A stretch of 64,000 nt of DNA from Melghirimyces algeriensis (GCF_900182565.1 NZ_FXTI01000006.1:62001-126000), one strand, 5' to 3'. Shown: positions 1-8,920, counted from the stretch's first letter. Numbers and translations are program-made. The notes: generated by a model not told the origin, from the sequence alone.

Positions 1-1
1 A

Positions 2-349
2 GCAGTCAACCAAGTGGAATTTCATCCCCGCCTCACGCAGAAAGAGCTCTTGGAATTCTGCAATGAACATCAGATTCGCCTGCAAGCTTGGTCTCCGTTA
101 ATGCGGGGAGAAATTTTGGATCATGAAACCATCCAGGAGATTGCAAAAAAACATGGCAAATCCCCAGCTCAGATTATTCTGCGCTGGGATTTGCAAAACG
201 GAGTCTCCACCATTCCAAAGTCCGTTCGAGAAGAACGGATCAAAAGCAATGCGGATTTGTTTGATTTTAAGCTGTCCCCGGATGATATGAAGAAGATTGA
301 CAGCTTGAATCAGGATCGGCGGATCGGTCCGAACCCGGACGATTTTTAA
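2..349 (+). CDS. Aldo/keto reductase, C-terminal part (cut by window edge)
   Basis: The frame is open from base 2 to the TAA at 347-349, so only the last ~115 residues are visible. They carry the AKR signature NQVEFHP, the LQAWSPL strand and the NADPH-binding stretch ILRWDLQNGVSTIPKSV, followed by the usual KIDSLNQDRRIGPNPDDF end. Enzymes of this family reduce aldehydes or ketones with NADPH in the cytosol; the substrate cannot be told because the active-site Tyr and Lys lie outside the window. A terminator follows within 25 bases, so it does not belong to the hut operon. Confidence 0.9.
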   Translation, partial: AVNQVEFHPRLTQKELLEFCNEHQIRLQAWSPLMRGEILDHETIQEIAKKHGKSPAQIILRWDLQNGVSTIPKSVREERIKSNADLFDFKLSPDDMKKIDSLNQDRRIGPNPDDF

Positions 350-369
350 ACAGAACATATGACAACCTA

Positions 370-404
370 AGGGTAACTCGCTTCGGGCGGGTTCCCTATT
401 TTTG
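370..404 (+). terminator. Intrinsic terminator after the aldo/keto reductase
   Basis: AGGGTAACTCGC pairs with GCGGGTTCCCT around a TTCGG loop (one bulged T), followed by TATTTTT. Confidence 0.75.
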
Positions 405-411
405 TTATAAT
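403..411 (+). promoter_or_regulatory. Extended -10 promoter of the AraC-type regulator
   Basis: TGTTATAAT at 403-411 fits an extended -10 (TGnTATAAT) 25 bases ahead of the ATG at 436. No good -35 is seen because the terminator hairpin occupies that space, which is usual for extended -10 promoters. Confidence 0.5.
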
Positions 412-435
412 GTGACTCCGTAAAAGGAAGGAGAA

Positions 436-1959
436 ATGGGTTTGAAATTACTGATTGCAGATCGGGACAAAAAAGAACAAATCGGTCTGGAATGGCTGGT
501 ACGCGCTTATCCCATTCCCTTTCAGGAAATAAAGACAGCCACGGACTTCGATTCATTGCTGGAACAATTAACACAAAGTCCCCCTTCCGTTTGCTGTGTA
601 GAGTTAGATATGGTACCGCGGAAGCGGTGGGAGGAATTTCGGCGTCTGGCTAACATCTATACCCGGACAATTATTGGAATGACTGCGGAAGCCACTTTTG
701 ACCGCGCCGTTCAGGCCATTGAATTGCATGCTTTTGACTTGTGGGTAAAACCTGCTTCTCCAGACCGAATCAAACGTTCTCTTAACCGTGCTTTTCGGGA
801 ATTGACTGAAACCCCGACGGAAAGGGAAAACCAATCCTCTCCAACTGCTGCCCCGCCTTTTTCCTACCGATCCCTTTTTATTGAAGAAGAAGGGAAGCAA
901 GCTGGCACCCTCCTTCTTCTTCAGCCGGAAACACCAGAATCCATTCCGTCTCTGTACCGTTTTCTTGAAGATTACCCCTTTCATCATCAACCGATGCTTT
1001 TTCCCTTGAGCGATGCTGTGGCGGCGGTCTATCCCCGTTCACGATCCGACCGAAACAATATTTTCCAACGGGAAGGCTATCGCTTGATCCGGGAGTGGTC
1101 GGATCGATCACAAGAGTCTCTGTTTGCTGTGAGCCATCATAAACAGGATACTCTCTCGCTTCGACAACAATACCGTTTGGCCCGGCAAGCTCTCCAACTT
1201 CGGTTTTATCGGGGAAATCAACAGTGGATCACCGTCGAAAAAGCCATCCAATGGAAACGAATCGATCCTTTTCTCAATCCGGAGGAACAACGGCTTTGGG
1301 TAGATATGCTGGACCAATCGGACAAGGAAGGAATCAAAGCTTGGATGCAGTCTGAATTTTACAATCTGGCTTCTCCCTATCCTGACCCAGGACTTTTGCG
1401 GATTCGGCTGACCAGTCTTCTTGCCCAATTGCGGCGATTTATGAAGAGTTGGTCGCTTCATACGCAACCTTCCTTGGAAGCACACTACCACCGCATTTTT
1501 TCGACTGTTTTATATAACCCTTTACTCTACCGCATCGTGCAAGAGCTGTTGCTTTTTGTCTATGCTCTCTTGGATGGAGCGGAAGAACAACGGCAGCGCG
1601 GGGAATCAGACCCGGTGGAACGGGGAATCCGGTGGATGGAAAAAGAGTTTCACCGTCCAGATTTAAGTTTGGAACAGGTAGCCAACCATGTAAAACGAAA
1701 CCCCTCTTATTTCAGCCATCTGCTTTCTCAGCAAAAACAGGTTTCATTCCGCCATCTGCTCCGGTCAATCCGGGTTCGTCACGCCCGTCGTCTATTGGAA
1801 ACCACAACGCTTTCCATTCAAGAAGTTGCCCGACAATCCGGATTCTCTCATGCCAATACGTTTAGCCGTATTTTCAAAAAGATGACCGGACATTCCCCCA
1901 GGAATTACCGAGATCAAATAAAAAATCAATCATCCAAAGAAAAGGAAGATTTGACATGA
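436..1959 (+). CDS. AraC-family transcriptional regulator with receiver-like N terminus
   Basis: A 507-residue regulator. Residues 1-120 look like a response-regulator receiver domain: LLIADRD at the start, a candidate phospho-acceptor Asp58 in VELDM, and Lys105 in LWVKPAS. The middle is poorly conserved. The last ~100 residues are an AraC DNA-binding domain with two helix-turn-helix units, LSLEQVANHVKRNPSYFSHL and LSIQEVARQSGFSHANTFSR, the second ending in the family phrase KMTGHSPRNYR. The start has AAGGAAGGAG 3-12 bases upstream. It lies 176 bases ahead of hutU in the same direction, so a role in hut control is a reasonable inference; no partner sensor kinase is nearby. YesN-type two-component regulators share this layout. 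Confidence 0.85.
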   Translation: MGLKLLIADRDKKEQIGLEWLVRAYPIPFQEIKTATDFDSLLEQLTQSPPSVCCVELDMVPRKRWEEFRRLANIYTRTIIGMTAEATFDRAVQAIELHAFDLWVKPASPDRIKRSLNRAFRELTETPTERENQSSPTAAPPFSYRSLFIEEEGKQAGTLLLLQPETPESIPSLYRFLEDYPFHHQPMLFPLSDAVAAVYPRSRSDRNNIFQREGYRLIREWSDRSQESLFAVSHHKQDTLSLRQQYRLARQALQLRFYRGNQQWITVEKAIQWKRIDPFLNPEEQRLWVDMLDQSDKEGIKAWMQSEFYNLASPYPDPGLLRIRLTSLLAQLRRFMKSWSLHTQPSLEAHYHRIFSTVLYNPLLYRIVQELLLFVYALLDGAEEQRQRGESDPVERGIRWMEKEFHRPDLSLEQVANHVKRNPSYFSHLLSQQKQVSFRHLLRSIRVRHARRLLETTTLSIQEVARQSGFSHANTFSRIFKKMTGHSPRNYRDQIKNQSSKEKEDLT

Positions 1960-1980
1960 AAGCGCTTCCTTTTCTTTGAT
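1935..1980 (+). promoter_or_regulatory. cre-like site, hairpin and possible hut promoter at the end of the araC-type gene
   Basis: TGAAAGCGCTTCC at 1957-1969 resembles a CcpA site (cre) with two mismatches. It directly follows TTGACA (1951-1956); TTTGAT at 1975-1980 would be a -10 with 18 bases between. A 14-bp inverted repeat (CAAAGAAAAGGAAG at 1935-1948, its complement at 1965-1978) brackets the site and the stop codon. The order -35, cre, -10 is like that of the sorbitol promoter in this window. The exact start of hut transcription remains uncertain; TATACT at 2044-2049 is an alternative -10. Confidence 0.4.
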
Positions 1981-2135
1981 CCAACCCAAAAAATTCCCTC
2001 TTTTTCGAATGTGGAGACTCTCAAAACACGTTTTATTCTTCTTTATACTGATAGAGAATCCATAAAATAAGCTTTTTTCACAGCCCATTCTTATAGAGAA
2101 AAAGTTAGTGATGAAAAAAAGGAAGGTGCTCAGTG

Positions 2136-3809
2136 ATGAACAATGGAATGACGAAACCGCGAACCATCCGCGCTTCCAACGGAACGAAACTTCAGGCCAA
2201 GGGATGGATTCAGGAAGCAGCCCTGCGGATGCTGATGAACAATCTTGATCCGCAAGTGGCGGAAAATCCTGAAGATTTGGTTGTATACGGTGGCATCGGC
2301 AAAGCGGCCCGAAACTGGGAAGCATTTGATGCCATTGTACACACATTGAAAGAGCTGGAAGAGGATGAGACGATGTTGGTTCAATCGGGAAAGCCGGTAG
2401 CCGTTTTTAAAACCCATACGGATGCTCCACGGGTGCTGATCGCCAACTCCAATCTGGTTCCGGCCTGGGCTAACTGGGACCATTTTCATGAATTGGATCA
2501 AAAAGGGCTGATGATGTACGGCCAAATGACAGCGGGAAGCTGGATCTATATTGGTAGCCAAGGGATTGTTCAGGGAACCTATGAAACCTTTGCTGAATGC
2601 GCCCGTCAACACTTTGGAGGCTCATTGAAAGGGACACTCACAGTAACGGCAGGACTGGGCGGCATGGGTGGTGCTCAACCGTTGGCAGTAACGATGAACG
2701 GCGGAGTGGTAATCGCCATGGAAGTGGATCAGACCCGAATCCAGCGGCGTTTGGATACAGGTTATCTGGATCGGATGACGGAAAGCTTGGATGAGGCCCT
2801 CTCCATGGCAAACGCCGCCAAAGAAAAAGGGGAAGCATTGTCCATTGGACTGCTGGGCAATGCAGCCGAATATCTCCCCGAAATGGTCAGACAGGGGGCC
2901 ATTCCCGACATCGTTACTGATCAAACCTCCGCCCATGATCCCTTAAACGGATATCTCCCCCAGAGAATGACCCTTGATAAAGCTGCTGAATTGCGGAAAA
3001 AGGAACCGGAGGCACTGATCGCTCAGGCAAAGAAAAGTATGGCCGTTCATGTACAGGCCATGTTGGATATGCAACAAAAGGGAGCCATTGTCTTTGATTA
3101 TGGAAACAACATTCGACAGGTGGCAAAAGATGAAGGTGTAAAACACGCCTTTGATTTCCCCGGTTTTGTTCCCGCTTACATTCGACCGCAATTTTGTGAA
3201 GGAAAAGGCCCCTTCCGTTGGGTGGCTCTGTCAGGAGATCCTGAGGATATATACCGAACGGATGAGGTCATTTTACGGGAGTTTCAGGATAATGAAAATC
3301 TCTGTCACTGGATTCGAATGGCACAGCAGAAGATCTCCTTCCAGGGGCTACCTTCCCGGATTTGCTGGCTGGGTTATGGTGAGCGGGCCCGATTTGGCAA
3401 ATTGATCAATGATATGGTAGCCAAAGGGGAACTGAAAGCCCCCATCGTGATTGGGCGGGATCATCTGGACTCCGGCTCCGTCGCCTCTCCTAACCGTGAA
3501 ACAGAAGGGATGAAAGACGGAAGTGATGCCGTAGCAGATTGGCCCATCCTTAACGCAATGATTAACGCGGTGGGCGGAGCCAGCTGGGTTTCCGTACACC
3601 ACGGTGGCGGTGTGGGCATGGGTTATTCCTTGCATGCGGGAATGGTGATCGTCGCTGATGGCACCAAAGCAGCGGAAAAGCGGTTGGAACGGGTCCTCAC
3701 CACCGATCCGGGAATGGGGGTTGTCCGCCATGTGGATGCAGGATACGATAAGGCCATTCAGACCGCCAAGGAAAAAGGAGTCAAGATTCCGATGCTGAAA
3801 ACTACCTGA
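2136..3809 (+). CDS. hutU: Urocanate hydratase (urocanase)
   Basis: Converts urocanate to 4-imidazolone-5-propionate, the second step of histidine breakdown, with NAD+ as tightly bound electrophile. The 557-residue length matches urocanases. Family blocks are all present: LVVYGGIGKAARNW, TAGLGGMGGAQPLA (NAD-binding glycine loop), ISFQGLPSRICWLGYGER, IGRDHLDSGSVASPNRETE and SVHHGGGVGMGYS. The ATG at 2136 is preferred over the GTG three bases earlier because GGAAGG at 2121-2126 is then at normal distance. It is the first gene of hutU-hutI-hutG-yjiH, with 12 bases to hutI. Confidence 0.97.
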   Translation: MNNGMTKPRTIRASNGTKLQAKGWIQEAALRMLMNNLDPQVAENPEDLVVYGGIGKAARNWEAFDAIVHTLKELEEDETMLVQSGKPVAVFKTHTDAPRVLIANSNLVPAWANWDHFHELDQKGLMMYGQMTAGSWIYIGSQGIVQGTYETFAECARQHFGGSLKGTLTVTAGLGGMGGAQPLAVTMNGGVVIAMEVDQTRIQRRLDTGYLDRMTESLDEALSMANAAKEKGEALSIGLLGNAAEYLPEMVRQGAIPDIVTDQTSAHDPLNGYLPQRMTLDKAAELRKKEPEALIAQAKKSMAVHVQAMLDMQQKGAIVFDYGNNIRQVAKDEGVKHAFDFPGFVPAYIRPQFCEGKGPFRWVALSGDPEDIYRTDEVILREFQDNENLCHWIRMAQQKISFQGLPSRICWLGYGERARFGKLINDMVAKGELKAPIVIGRDHLDSGSVASPNRETEGMKDGSDAVADWPILNAMINAVGGASWVSVHHGGGVGMGYSLHAGMVIVADGTKAAEKRLERVLTTDPGMGVVRHVDAGYDKAIQTAKEKGVKIPMLKTT

Positions 3810-3821
3810 AGGAGGCTCATT

Positions 3822-5096
3822 ATGGCTAACAAACCTTTATATATACAAAAGGCAGCCCAACTGGTCACCTTGCAAGGAAGCTCCGATGCCCCCTTGCGTA
3901 AGGAAGAAATGGAACAGCTGCAAATCATTGAAGATGGAAGCGTATGGATTGAAGATGGCTTGATTCAATCCGTCGATACCGATGCAGAAATCCAAAAGCG
4001 TTATGCCTCCCGGTTAAACGAGGCAGAAATCGTAAATGCCCGTGGGAAATTGGTCACCCCAGGCTTGGTTGATCCCCATACCCACATCGTTTTTGCCGGT
4101 AGTCGGGAAAGTGAATTTGAGTTGCGCCTCAAAGGGGCGACCTACATGGAAATTATGAACGCTGGTGGTGGGATTCACTCCACTACATCCGCCACCCGAA
4201 ACGCATCCCATGAGCAGCTTTACGAAGAAAGCTGGAAACGGCTGGATCAATTTCTCCGCCATGGGGTTACAACCGTAGAGGCAAAAAGTGGATATGGCCT
4301 CTCCATGGAACATGAGATCAAGCAACTGGAAGTGGCCCAGCAATTAAACCGTGATCATACCATCGATATCGTTTCCACATTTATGGGTGCCCACGCGGTT
4401 CCCGCCGATTACAAAGAGCGACCGGATGATTTTGTGGATGAGGTCATACAAAAAATGCTTCCAGAAGTGGCCCGGCGGGAACTGGCGGAATTTAACGATG
4501 TTTTCTGTGAGCGCGGCGTGTTTACCCCTGATCAATCCCGTCGCATTCTGGAAGCCGGTAAAAAATGGGGGCTTCTTCCCAAAATCCACGCTGATGAAAT
4601 TGAACCGTACCGAGGGGCAGAACTGGCGGCAGAAGTGGGAGCGGTCTCCGCTGACCATCTGTTACGTGCCTCGGATGTGGGCATTCAAGCTATGGCCGAT
4701 CAGGGAGTCGTTGCCGTATTGCTTCCGGGAACCGCCTTCTTCCTGATGGCAGAGATGGCGAATGGACGCAAAATGGTGGATACCGGTGTCCCTGTGGCAC
4801 TTTCCACCGATTGCAACCCCGGTTCTTCTCCCACCGTTTCCCTGCCGTTCATTATGAACCTGGGATGTCTAAAGATGGGAATGACTCCTGCTGAAGTATT
4901 GACAGCCACTACCATCAATGCCGCTCATGCCATTCGCCGTGGACATGAAATCGGCAGTCTGGAGAAAGGCAAAAAAGCGGATTTGGTCATCTTTGACGTG
5001 CCCAACTATATGGGACTTCAGTATTCCTATGGCTCCAACCATACACAAACCGTGATCAAAAACGGTCGAGTCGTATATCGTCGAGACGAAGTATAA
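3822..5096 (+). CDS. hutI: Imidazolonepropionase
   Basis: Hydrolyses 4-imidazolone-5-propionate to N-formimidoyl-L-glutamate, third step of the hut pathway. A 424-residue metal-dependent amidohydrolase: the metal motif DPHTHIVFAGSRESEFELR, the substrate loop GGGIHSTTSATR, KIHADEI with metal and catalytic residues, and STDCNPGSSP with the conserved Asp. GGAGG precedes the ATG. Its TAA overlaps the first longer possible ATG of hutG by one base, in line with one operon. Confidence 0.97.
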   Translation: MANKPLYIQKAAQLVTLQGSSDAPLRKEEMEQLQIIEDGSVWIEDGLIQSVDTDAEIQKRYASRLNEAEIVNARGKLVTPGLVDPHTHIVFAGSRESEFELRLKGATYMEIMNAGGGIHSTTSATRNASHEQLYEESWKRLDQFLRHGVTTVEAKSGYGLSMEHEIKQLEVAQQLNRDHTIDIVSTFMGAHAVPADYKERPDDFVDEVIQKMLPEVARRELAEFNDVFCERGVFTPDQSRRILEAGKKWGLLPKIHADEIEPYRGAELAAEVGAVSADHLLRASDVGIQAMADQGVVAVLLPGTAFFLMAEMANGRKMVDTGVPVALSTDCNPGSSPTVSLPFIMNLGCLKMGMTPAEVLTATTINAAHAIRRGHEIGSLEKGKKADLVIFDVPNYMGLQYSYGSNHTQTVIKNGRVVYRRDEV

Positions 5097-5122
5097 TGAT
5101 TTTCTCAGAAAGGAGGATCACA

Positions 5123-6127
5123 TTGACATCCCATTACCCCTATCCCATGCTGAACCCACCTGCTTTCCGCTGGAACCGGCCCCAGCCATTGCCGACGGAC
5201 CCCAAGGTACATGAATGGATTGAATCGCTGGATGAAGAGTCAGCCAAAACATTGGACTGGGCAAACGTGGATGTTACGTTATTTGGCGTCCCTCTCTCCC
5301 GCTCTTCCATCAGCGCTTCCGGGGCCAGCGAAAATCCCCATGCCCTGCGACAGGCATGGAAAGGATTCAGCACCTACAACCTGGATGAGGAAATCGATCT
5401 CTCATCATTGCGGGTGGTTGACCTTGGAGATGTGAGGCAACATGTGACCGATATCTCCATCTGTCATCAAAATATCATCCAAGCAATGGAAGCGATGCGA
5501 AATCATCATCCTTATACCACCCCTGTGGCGATGGGTGGCGACCATTCCATTACTGCTATGCTGGTTAAAGGGTGGAAAAAAGCCCATCCGGAAGAACGGA
5601 TCGGAATTCTTCAATTGGACACGCATTTTGATCTTCGCAGCCTGGAAGACCACGGCCCTACCAATGGAACCCCGATCCGCAATTTGATCGAAAGTGGAAC
5701 CATTCATGGAGAAGACGTCTACAATATCGGCTTGCACGGCTTTTTTAACGCCCGTTCCCTGAAAGAATACGCCGATCAGGCCGGTGTTCATTATGTCACC
5801 CTGAAACAAGCCCGAAAAAAAGGGGTGGACAAAACGGTCCAGGAAGCACTTTCCCAACTGAAACAGCGGGTAGACACCATCTATCTCACCGTGGATATGG
5901 ATGTACTGGACATTGGAGCAGCACCCGGCGCTCCAGCCTCCACCCCCGGTGGAATGCAATCGGACGAACTGTTTGAAGCCGTCCGGATTGCAGGACAACA
6001 CCCATCAGTAAAGGCGATGGACCTTGTCTGTCTCGATCCCCTGCGGGATGTACGAGAAGCAACCGTTAAAACAGGTGTCCATGTGATGTTATCTTTTCTT
6101 ACCGGACGGATTCAAAGAAAGGGTTGA
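5123..6127 (+). CDS. hutG: Formimidoylglutamase (arginase family)
   Basis: Splits N-formimidoyl-L-glutamate to glutamate and formamide, the last step of this hut variant. The arginase/ureohydrolase fold is shown by the manganese ligand motifs GGDHSITA, LDTHFDLR and VDMDVLD, the last followed by GAAPGAPASTPGG. An ATG at 5096 overlaps the hutI stop, but AAAGGAGG at 5109-5116 sits 6 bases before the TTG at 5123, so the 334-residue form is the likely product. HutG is known from B. subtilis-type pathways; agmatinase or arginase are the alternatives, made unlikely by position. Confidence 0.93.
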   Translation: MTSHYPYPMLNPPAFRWNRPQPLPTDPKVHEWIESLDEESAKTLDWANVDVTLFGVPLSRSSISASGASENPHALRQAWKGFSTYNLDEEIDLSSLRVVDLGDVRQHVTDISICHQNIIQAMEAMRNHHPYTTPVAMGGDHSITAMLVKGWKKAHPEERIGILQLDTHFDLRSLEDHGPTNGTPIRNLIESGTIHGEDVYNIGLHGFFNARSLKEYADQAGVHYVTLKQARKKGVDKTVQEALSQLKQRVDTIYLTVDMDVLDIGAAPGAPASTPGGMQSDELFEAVRIAGQHPSVKAMDLVCLDPLRDVREATVKTGVHVMLSFLTGRIQRKG

Positions 6128-6173
6128 GGAGAAAAACTCCTCTTCCCTATATCCCATTCTAGGAGGGTTCATC

Positions 6174-7505
6174 ATGAGCCAACCAGCAAATCATCTTCCT
6201 CCAAATAGGGGATCATCCTTATCTGTCAAAAATATCTCAAAATTAATTCTATTCAGCGGGATTGGAATATGGATGTTCTTTATACCCGTCGCTATCGGTG
6301 AAACGTCTACCATCCCTTTGGATCATATTGTAACTTGGATTCGGGAAAGCTTTCCTGCACTCGTTCCTTGGTATGCTTTGATCATGATTTTTATGGGCGC
6401 TCTCTATCCCTTTATCAAGGGAACCTGGAACCTTCGTCCAGTCGATCGTATTTTCTCGATCTTGAAGATCCTGGGGTTTCTGACTGCACTCCTTCTCATT
6501 ACCCAAACGGGGCCTCGCTGGCTGTTCTCCCCGGATCTCGGACCCTTTCTCTTTCATAAACTTGTGATTCCAGTAGGTCTTTTGGTACCCGTGGGGTCCA
6601 TGTTCCTCGCTCTTTTAGTAAGCTACGGCCTTTTAGAATTTATCGGAGTGCTTGTCCGACCCATGACGCGTCAGATCTGGAAAACGCCTGGACGTTCAGC
6701 CATTGATGCCGTCGCTTCCTTTGTTGGCAGCTACTCCATCGGTCTATTGATTACCAATCGTATGTTTAAAGAAGGGTATTACAACGCCAAGGAAGCCACT
6801 ATTATTGCTACCGGATTTTCCACCGTTTCCGCCACCTTTATGATTGTCGTCGCCAAAACACTGGGCTTGATGAGTCATTGGAACCTGTATTTCTGGCTAA
6901 CCCTGTTCATCACATTTTTGGTCACAGCCCTGACTGTACGTATTCCACCCATCCGAAACAAAAGTGAAGCCTACGCACAGGGAAAGGGAATTCCTGAACC
7001 GAACATCAAACACCAGCTCCTATCCACAGCCTGGAAAGAAGCTCTTCATGCAGCAGAACATGCCCCGCCTCTTTTCCGAAATATATGGAACAACCTGAAG
7101 GATGGACTGGTGATGACCATCTCCATTCTTCCGTCCATTCTCTCCGTAGGTCTGACCGGGTTGCTTTTGGCCAAATTTACTCCCGTCTTCGATTGGCTCG
7201 GCTATCTGTTTCTCCCGGTCACTTGGTTGCTTCAACTGCCGGAACCCATGCTGGCAGCAAAAGCGTCCGCCGTGGGAATCGCAGAAATGTTTCTTCCGGC
7301 ACTATTGGCGACCAAAGCTCCATTGGTAACCAAGTTTGTCATTGGAATTGTCTCCGTTTCATCCATTCTCTTTTTCTCCGCCTCCATCCCGTGTATTTTG
7401 TCCACCGAAATCCCCGTTTCCATTGGAGAGTTGGTGATTATCTGGGTGGAACGGACGATCCTGACACTTTTACTGGCCACTCCCATTCTCTATCTGCTGT
7501 TGTAA
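6174..7505 (+). CDS. YjiH-family membrane protein (Gate domain), possible histidine or urocanate carrier
   Basis: A 443-residue integral membrane protein with about ten hydrophobic segments. Two Gate-type segments are visible: the region around SIGLLITNRMFKEGYYNAKEA and the C-terminal block AEMFLPALLATKAPLVTKF with SSILFFSASIPCILSTEIP. This pattern is that of the YjiH family, whose substrate is unknown. AGGAGG lies ahead of the ATG, 46 bases after hutG, and a terminator closes the unit. Its place as the last hut gene suggests it moves a pathway compound, where other species have hutM or hutT; that is inference. Confidence 0.8.
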   Translation: MSQPANHLPPNRGSSLSVKNISKLILFSGIGIWMFFIPVAIGETSTIPLDHIVTWIRESFPALVPWYALIMIFMGALYPFIKGTWNLRPVDRIFSILKILGFLTALLLITQTGPRWLFSPDLGPFLFHKLVIPVGLLVPVGSMFLALLVSYGLLEFIGVLVRPMTRQIWKTPGRSAIDAVASFVGSYSIGLLITNRMFKEGYYNAKEATIIATGFSTVSATFMIVVAKTLGLMSHWNLYFWLTLFITFLVTALTVRIPPIRNKSEAYAQGKGIPEPNIKHQLLSTAWKEALHAAEHAPPLFRNIWNNLKDGLVMTISILPSILSVGLTGLLLAKFTPVFDWLGYLFLPVTWLLQLPEPMLAAKASAVGIAEMFLPALLATKAPLVTKFVIGIVSVSSILFFSASIPCILSTEIPVSIGELVIIWVERTILTLLLATPILYLLL

Positions 7506-7522
7506 GTTCTATGAATAAGACC

Positions 7523-7563
7523 AAAAAGGTCCGGCCCCGATCCATGGTAACCGGACCTTTTAC
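7523..7563 (+). terminator. Terminator of the hut operon
   Basis: AAAAAGGTCCGG at 7523-7534 pairs with CCGGACCTTTT at 7551-7561. Confidence 0.85.
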
Positions 7564-7667
7564 ATTTTCAACGTTTATGGTGGGTAGTTTGAAACTATCG
7601 GCTCATCCGTTCAGTTTAAATATAAACATTTATCGTACCAGTGGGTAAACCGAAATATATTCCAATA

Positions 7668-7696
7668 TTTACAAAAAATAAACTTTATTGTATGAT
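7668..7696 (+). promoter_or_regulatory. Sigma-A-type promoter of the small secreted protein
   Basis: TTTACA at 7668-7673, 17 bases, then TATGAT at 7691-7696; the GTG start is 33 bases further on. Confidence 0.65.
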
Positions 7697-7728
7697 CCAA
7701 ATATAAAATATCAGGAGGTAAAACGAGA

Positions 7729-8067
7729 GTGAAAAAAATTGTGTTCTCTCTAATGGCTGTGCTGGTTGTGTTTTCTTTCACAGGGGCTGATGTTTTTGCC
7801 AAAGAGATTGAAATACAAAGTTCCTGCCAGAATTACGACCAAGCAATCAGAGTGGGTGTAGGCTATTCTGCAACAGGAATTTTCGGCAAACCGGGTACTA
7901 TTGTACCGTTGTATGGATGGCCGGATCTTTACGATCTACGAATAAACAGCCATGGTACCTACGACTCAGCAACGGTGATAGGTAAACGGGAGGGGACAGG
8001 ATGTGTGCAGACGAAAGCCACCGATGGTTCTTACTATTATTACAAAATAAAAGTAGTGGAATACTAA
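7729..8067 (+). CDS. Small secreted protein of unknown function
   Basis: A 112-residue precursor with a clear Sec signal peptide: KK at residues 2-3, a hydrophobic core to residue 21 and a cut site after VFA near residue 24. The mature part (~88 residues) has two cysteines that could form one disulfide and is rich in Tyr and Gly (GVGYSATGIFGKPG, DGSYYYYKIKVVEY). The start is a GTG, 10 bases after AGGAGG. It stands alone between its own promoter and terminator, so it is transcribed singly. I do not recognise the family. Confidence 0.75.
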   Translation: MKKIVFSLMAVLVVFSFTGADVFAKEIEIQSSCQNYDQAIRVGVGYSATGIFGKPGTIVPLYGWPDLYDLRINSHGTYDSATVIGKREGTGCVQTKATDGSYYYYKIKVVEY

Positions 8068-8075
8068 TTCATAAA

Positions 8076-8105
8076 AGACAGCAACCATGGGTTGCTGTCT
8101 CTTTT
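8076..8105 (+). terminator. Terminator of the secreted-protein gene
   Basis: AGACAGCAACC pairs with GGTTGCTGTCT, followed by CTTTTC. Confidence 0.85.
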
Positions 8106-8155
8106 CGCTTGATAAAATGCCGACTCCTTTTTTGCGACATGTGCACTAACCGTTT

Positions 8156-8683
8156 TCAATCATCAGGATTCAGGATCGCCAGCAATTGGTGATCCTCCCA
8201 TTTCCCATTAATCCTTACATTTTTCTTGGATAACCCTTCTTTATGAAATCCGGCTTTTTCCAACACGCGAATGGAACCTTTGTTATGGGGCATCACACCC
8301 GCTTCGATTCGGTGCAACTTCAATTCCTTAAAGGCAAAATCCACGACAAATTTCACCGCTTCGGTCATATATCCCTTTCCATTTTGCTCCTGATCCAAGC
8401 AATATCCCAGCCAGCAACTCTGTAAATCCCCTCGGACAATTTCTGCCAGAGATATTTTTCCGATTAATTGGTCATTCACCAAAAAAATTCCAAAATAATA
8501 CCCGATTCCTTTCTTGGCCTGTTGCACATGTTCTTTTACAAGCTCCCTTTGACCTTCAAGGGTATAAAACATTTCTGTCCTCAACGGTGTATACCGTTGA
8601 AAAAAATTCTTATTTTTCATTTCCAAACGTAACAATTGCTCAGCATCGCGAATCTCCAGCGGTCTAATCACAATGTCACTCAA
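8156..8683 (-). CDS. GNAT acetyltransferase, RimJ/RimL type
   Basis: Transfers an acetyl group from acetyl-CoA to an amine, possibly a protein N terminus. The GNAT fold shows in IVIRPLEIRDAEQLLRL at the start, the acetyl-CoA loop DQEQNGKGYMTEAVK (Q/RxxGxG-like) and the RimJ/L phrase HRIEAGVMPHNKGSIRVLEKAGF with its conserved Asn. Two TTG codons are possible; the second (8683) has GGAGGAG 8 bases upstream while the first overlaps that site, so the 175-residue form is chosen. Substrate unknown. Confidence 0.85.
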   Translation of the reverse strand: MSDIVIRPLEIRDAEQLLRLEMKNKNFFQRYTPLRTEMFYTLEGQRELVKEHVQQAKKGIGYYFGIFLVNDQLIGKISLAEIVRGDLQSCWLGYCLDQEQNGKGYMTEAVKFVVDFAFKELKLHRIEAGVMPHNKGSIRVLEKAGFHKEGLSKKNVRINGKWEDHQLLAILNPDD

Positions 8684-8708
8684 TGGGCTTTCTCCTCCCA
8701 AATAAAAA

Positions 8709-8733
8709 CACCACAGGAAGCCCCTGTGGTGTA
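8709..8733 (-). terminator. Terminator of the small minus-strand gene; a similar hairpin lies at 8753-8777
   Basis: ACACCACAGG and CCTGTGGTGT form a 10-bp stem; read on the minus strand it is followed by TTTTTATTT. A second hairpin with the same left arm, ACACCACAGG, and the weaker right arm CCTGCAGTGT lies 20 bases upstream in that direction. Confidence 0.65.
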
Positions 8734-8818
8734 GGATTTTCTACAATTGTTACACCACAGGCAACGACCTGCAGTGTCCTATTGAAAAATGGATCACATC
8801 AAGGATACAAGTCGTCGA

Positions 8819-8920
8819 TCATCTGAAATTAGACAGACGGATCCCATGATGATGATCAAGGAAAAAAACAGCAGTCGAGTACCCGCCTTTGGAAAGAAAT
8901 TTGATGGATTTCTTTTTCAT
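8819..8920 (-). CDS. Predicted 33-residue basic peptide
   Basis: Starts at an ATG with GGGGAGGG 8 bases upstream and ends at TGA. The peptide begins MKKKSIKFLSK and is rich in Lys and His. Shifting the frame by one base after codon 11 gives a far more protein-like reading, a hydrophobic helix LLFFSLIIIMGSVCLI ending at 8794, so this may be a small membrane peptide gene broken by one base or a sequencing error. A strong ribosome site, a TATAAT at 8957-8962 on the same strand and a minus-strand terminator at 8709-8733 argue that something is transcribed here. Family unknown. Confidence 0.4.
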   Translation of the reverse strand: MKKKSIKFLSKGGYSTAVFFLDHHHGIRLSNFR

